Origin: Acinetobacter parvus DSM 16617 = CIP 108168
GTDB lineage: Bacteria > Pseudomonadota > Gammaproteobacteria > Pseudomonadales > Moraxellaceae
NCBI RefSeq assembly: GCF_000368025.1
Contig: NZ_KB849212.1
Span: 698,978 to 762,977, forward strand
Direction of reading: 5' to 3'
DNA: 64,000 nt
Shown here: piece by piece, positions 62,977 through 64,000 of the stretch
Numbering within the stretch: position 1 is the stretch's first letter
Layout: each line of letters starts with the position of its first letter
The notes under the pieces: model-generated
Databases searched by the model: none
What the model was told of the DNA's origin: nothing
Seen by the model: the letters and a program-made list of their open reading frames with translations, nothing else
Program-made: the position numbers and the translations under genes

Positions 62977-63261
62977 TCACTTATTCTTCACATCAATTTT
63001 AAATATCTGACCTTTACACACCCAAACCGTGTAGGCTTGCATATCAATATCGTACTTATATTCTGTAGCAGCACAAGAAAAACGTCCATCTTCATAGACA
63101 AAAAATCTTGGTCTAGGTTTGCCCATCTTTTGCAGCAAACTTTCTTCACTATCACCAACTGTCACAAGTTCGGTAGATGAACGCATTGAATTAGTTTCAC
63201 GCGCAAATACACTTGTAGATAATAAAAAGGAAACAACCCCTAATAATAAAAACTTTTTCAT
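62977..63261 (-). CDS. Small secreted protein (DUF2845-like)
   Basis: A signal peptide (MKKFLLLGVVSFLLSTSVFA) is followed by LVTVGDSEESLLQKMGKPRP and RFSCAATEYKYDID. The GDS...GKP pattern resembles DUF2845/SmpA-type small periplasmic proteins. The function is unknown. It is first of the four-gene cargo cluster. Confidence 0.6.
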   Translation of the reverse strand: MKKFLLLGVVSFLLSTSVFARETNSMRSSTELVTVGDSEESLLQKMGKPRPRFFVYEDGRFSCAATEYKYDIDMQAYTVWVCKGQIFKIDVKNK

Positions 63262-63333
63262 TGTGTTATCCGATTGTTATTAATCTCACACAATTTAACA
63301 AATGATCGAAATGAAGTCATTAACAGATTTTCA

Positions 63334-63736
63334 TTATTTTTCTAATTGTTTTATGGTCTTATCCCACTCCTGTTTATTTGATTGCATCGCAATACGCACC
63401 GCCACAGCAGTATTTTTAATATTCTGTAGCTCATTTTTTTGAGCCGCTTCAATGTATTTCAAAAATGCGCCATGACATCGTTAAAATATCATCTGGTCTA
63501 TGACCGCAACCAATCAAGTATTGAATCGAATCAAACCAGGTGGACTCATTGACCTCGGTTTTTGATCTACTTTGTTGTTTCTCTTTCTTAAAGAATGCTT
63601 CATTCACTTGAATGATTTTTAAAACCAGTTCAGCAATCACATCCTGATTTGCAATATGTTTTGAGAAAGCTTGTGGGTCAAGCGAAGTCACCATTTTCCC
63701 CATTTCCATAAGATATAACTCATTGAGATGTGTCAT
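63334..63736 (-). pseudogene. Phage tail-assembly chaperone-like gene in two frames
   Basis: Frame one (MTHLNELYLMEMGKMVTSLD, then HRPDDILTMSWRIFEIH) stops at 63449. A second frame, shifted by +1 (or -2), continues FLKYIEAAQKNELQNIKNTA and ends QWDKTIK-like at 63334. The frames meet at an ATTTTTG run. This is either a true frameshift mutation or the programmed shift known for tail chaperones placed before the tape measure. Its position supports the phage role. Confidence 0.55.
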
Positions 63737-63830
63737 AGTATTCGTCGTTAGAAAACAATTATTGTGACATTATTTCAATGAGTTATCTATTTTTGTCGTG
63801 TACAGATATTATTCTTATACTCTATTGATT

Positions 63831-63998
63831 TTACTTACTTTTAAATTTTAGTTCCGCCAGATATTTCCCAAACTTTCGTGCAGTTTCCAAATCACCTTCA
63901 GGTGGTGTGATTTCAACACTGGCATTATCAGATTGCGTCATTAAACCCAAAAAACTAGACATACGATTAATATCTAAAGGGCTTCGTCCCGTTGGCAT
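63831..63998 (-). CDS. Small phage-type protein, possibly incomplete at the window edge
   Basis: The frame reads MPTGRSPLDINRMSSFLGL then MTQSDNASVEITPPEGD and ends LAELKFKSK at 63831. ATG 63998 is two bases from the edge, so the real start may be outside. It lies ahead of the tail-chaperone-like gene on the same strand and is probably a tail component. The family is not recognised. Confidence 0.5.
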   Translation of the reverse strand: MPTGRSPLDINRMSSFLGLMTQSDNASVEITPPEGDLETARKFGKYLAELKFKSK

Positions 63999-64000
63999 AA

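Overview
The window is chromosomal DNA from a gammaproteobacterium, almost certainly Acinetobacter. The basis is low-to-middling GC, many genes typical of Moraxellaceae (HemJ, BamE beside Fur, the PilT-PilU pair, a PA4642-type small protein, OlsB) and Acinetobacter-like insertion sequences. Species cannot be fixed from the sequence alone. Most genes are housekeeping; the accessory material is short insertions, a defence operon and a prophage remnant.

Layout. 1-1.0 kb: end of an unknown gene and a crotonase-family enzyme. 1.0-8.7 kb (minus strand): a type I Wadjet (JetABCD) anti-plasmid operon whose jetB is split by an IS5-family element. 8.9-13.7 kb: sbcD-sbcC. 13.8-17.1 kb: a transglutaminase-like remnant, YggS, PilT-PilU. 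17.1-20.6 kb: fur and bamE with two copies of a MITE-like repeat, rnfH, a transporter-like membrane protein, a short hemerythrin. 21-28.8 kb (minus): class II glutamine amidotransferase, OlsB, ArgB, AlgC-type phosphomannomutase/phosphoglucomutase, Dut, Rep helicase, OmpA-like lipoprotein. 29.2-33.6 kb (plus): acyltransferase, membrane protein, minCDE and a small protein. 33.7-37.6 kb (minus): LysE-type exporter and FtsK. 37.9-42.6 kb: TrxB, a methyltransferase that looks acquired, the N-end-rule transferases Aat and Bpt, RimI. 42.7-46.2 kb: two tandem PF10118 hydrolase paralogues, the second cut off from its ribosome-binding site by an IS3-family element. 46.2-50.9 kb (minus): the str operon rpsL-rpsG-fusA-tuf. 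51-55 kb: EcsC protein, FabB, HemJ, a zincin-like protein and twin micro-proteins. 55.9-58.9 kb: NadE and a coupled gene split by a tnpA/tnpB-less IS200/IS605-type element. 59-61.2 kb: two tRNA-Met genes, RNase P RNA, ferredoxin, CoaD, SmpB. 61.2-64 kb (minus): a decayed prophage tail segment carrying small cargo genes and a truncated tape-measure gene.

How it fits together. Genome maintenance recurs: Wadjet (plasmid cleavage), SbcCD (hairpin nuclease), Rep, FtsK, Dut and MinCDE. The strongest theme is small mobile DNA reshaping genes. An IS5 element splits jetB, an IS3 element separates a gene from its Shine-Dalgarno, an IS605-derived element splits the nadE-coupled gene, MITE-like repeats sit around fur and bamE, and an IS-end scar fuses smpB to the phage remnant. 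No CRISPR array and no clearly new defence system was found. The disrupted Wadjet operon, the twin micro-proteins, the three-tier RNA hairpin after minE and the MITE/IS5 terminal similarity deserve most follow-up.
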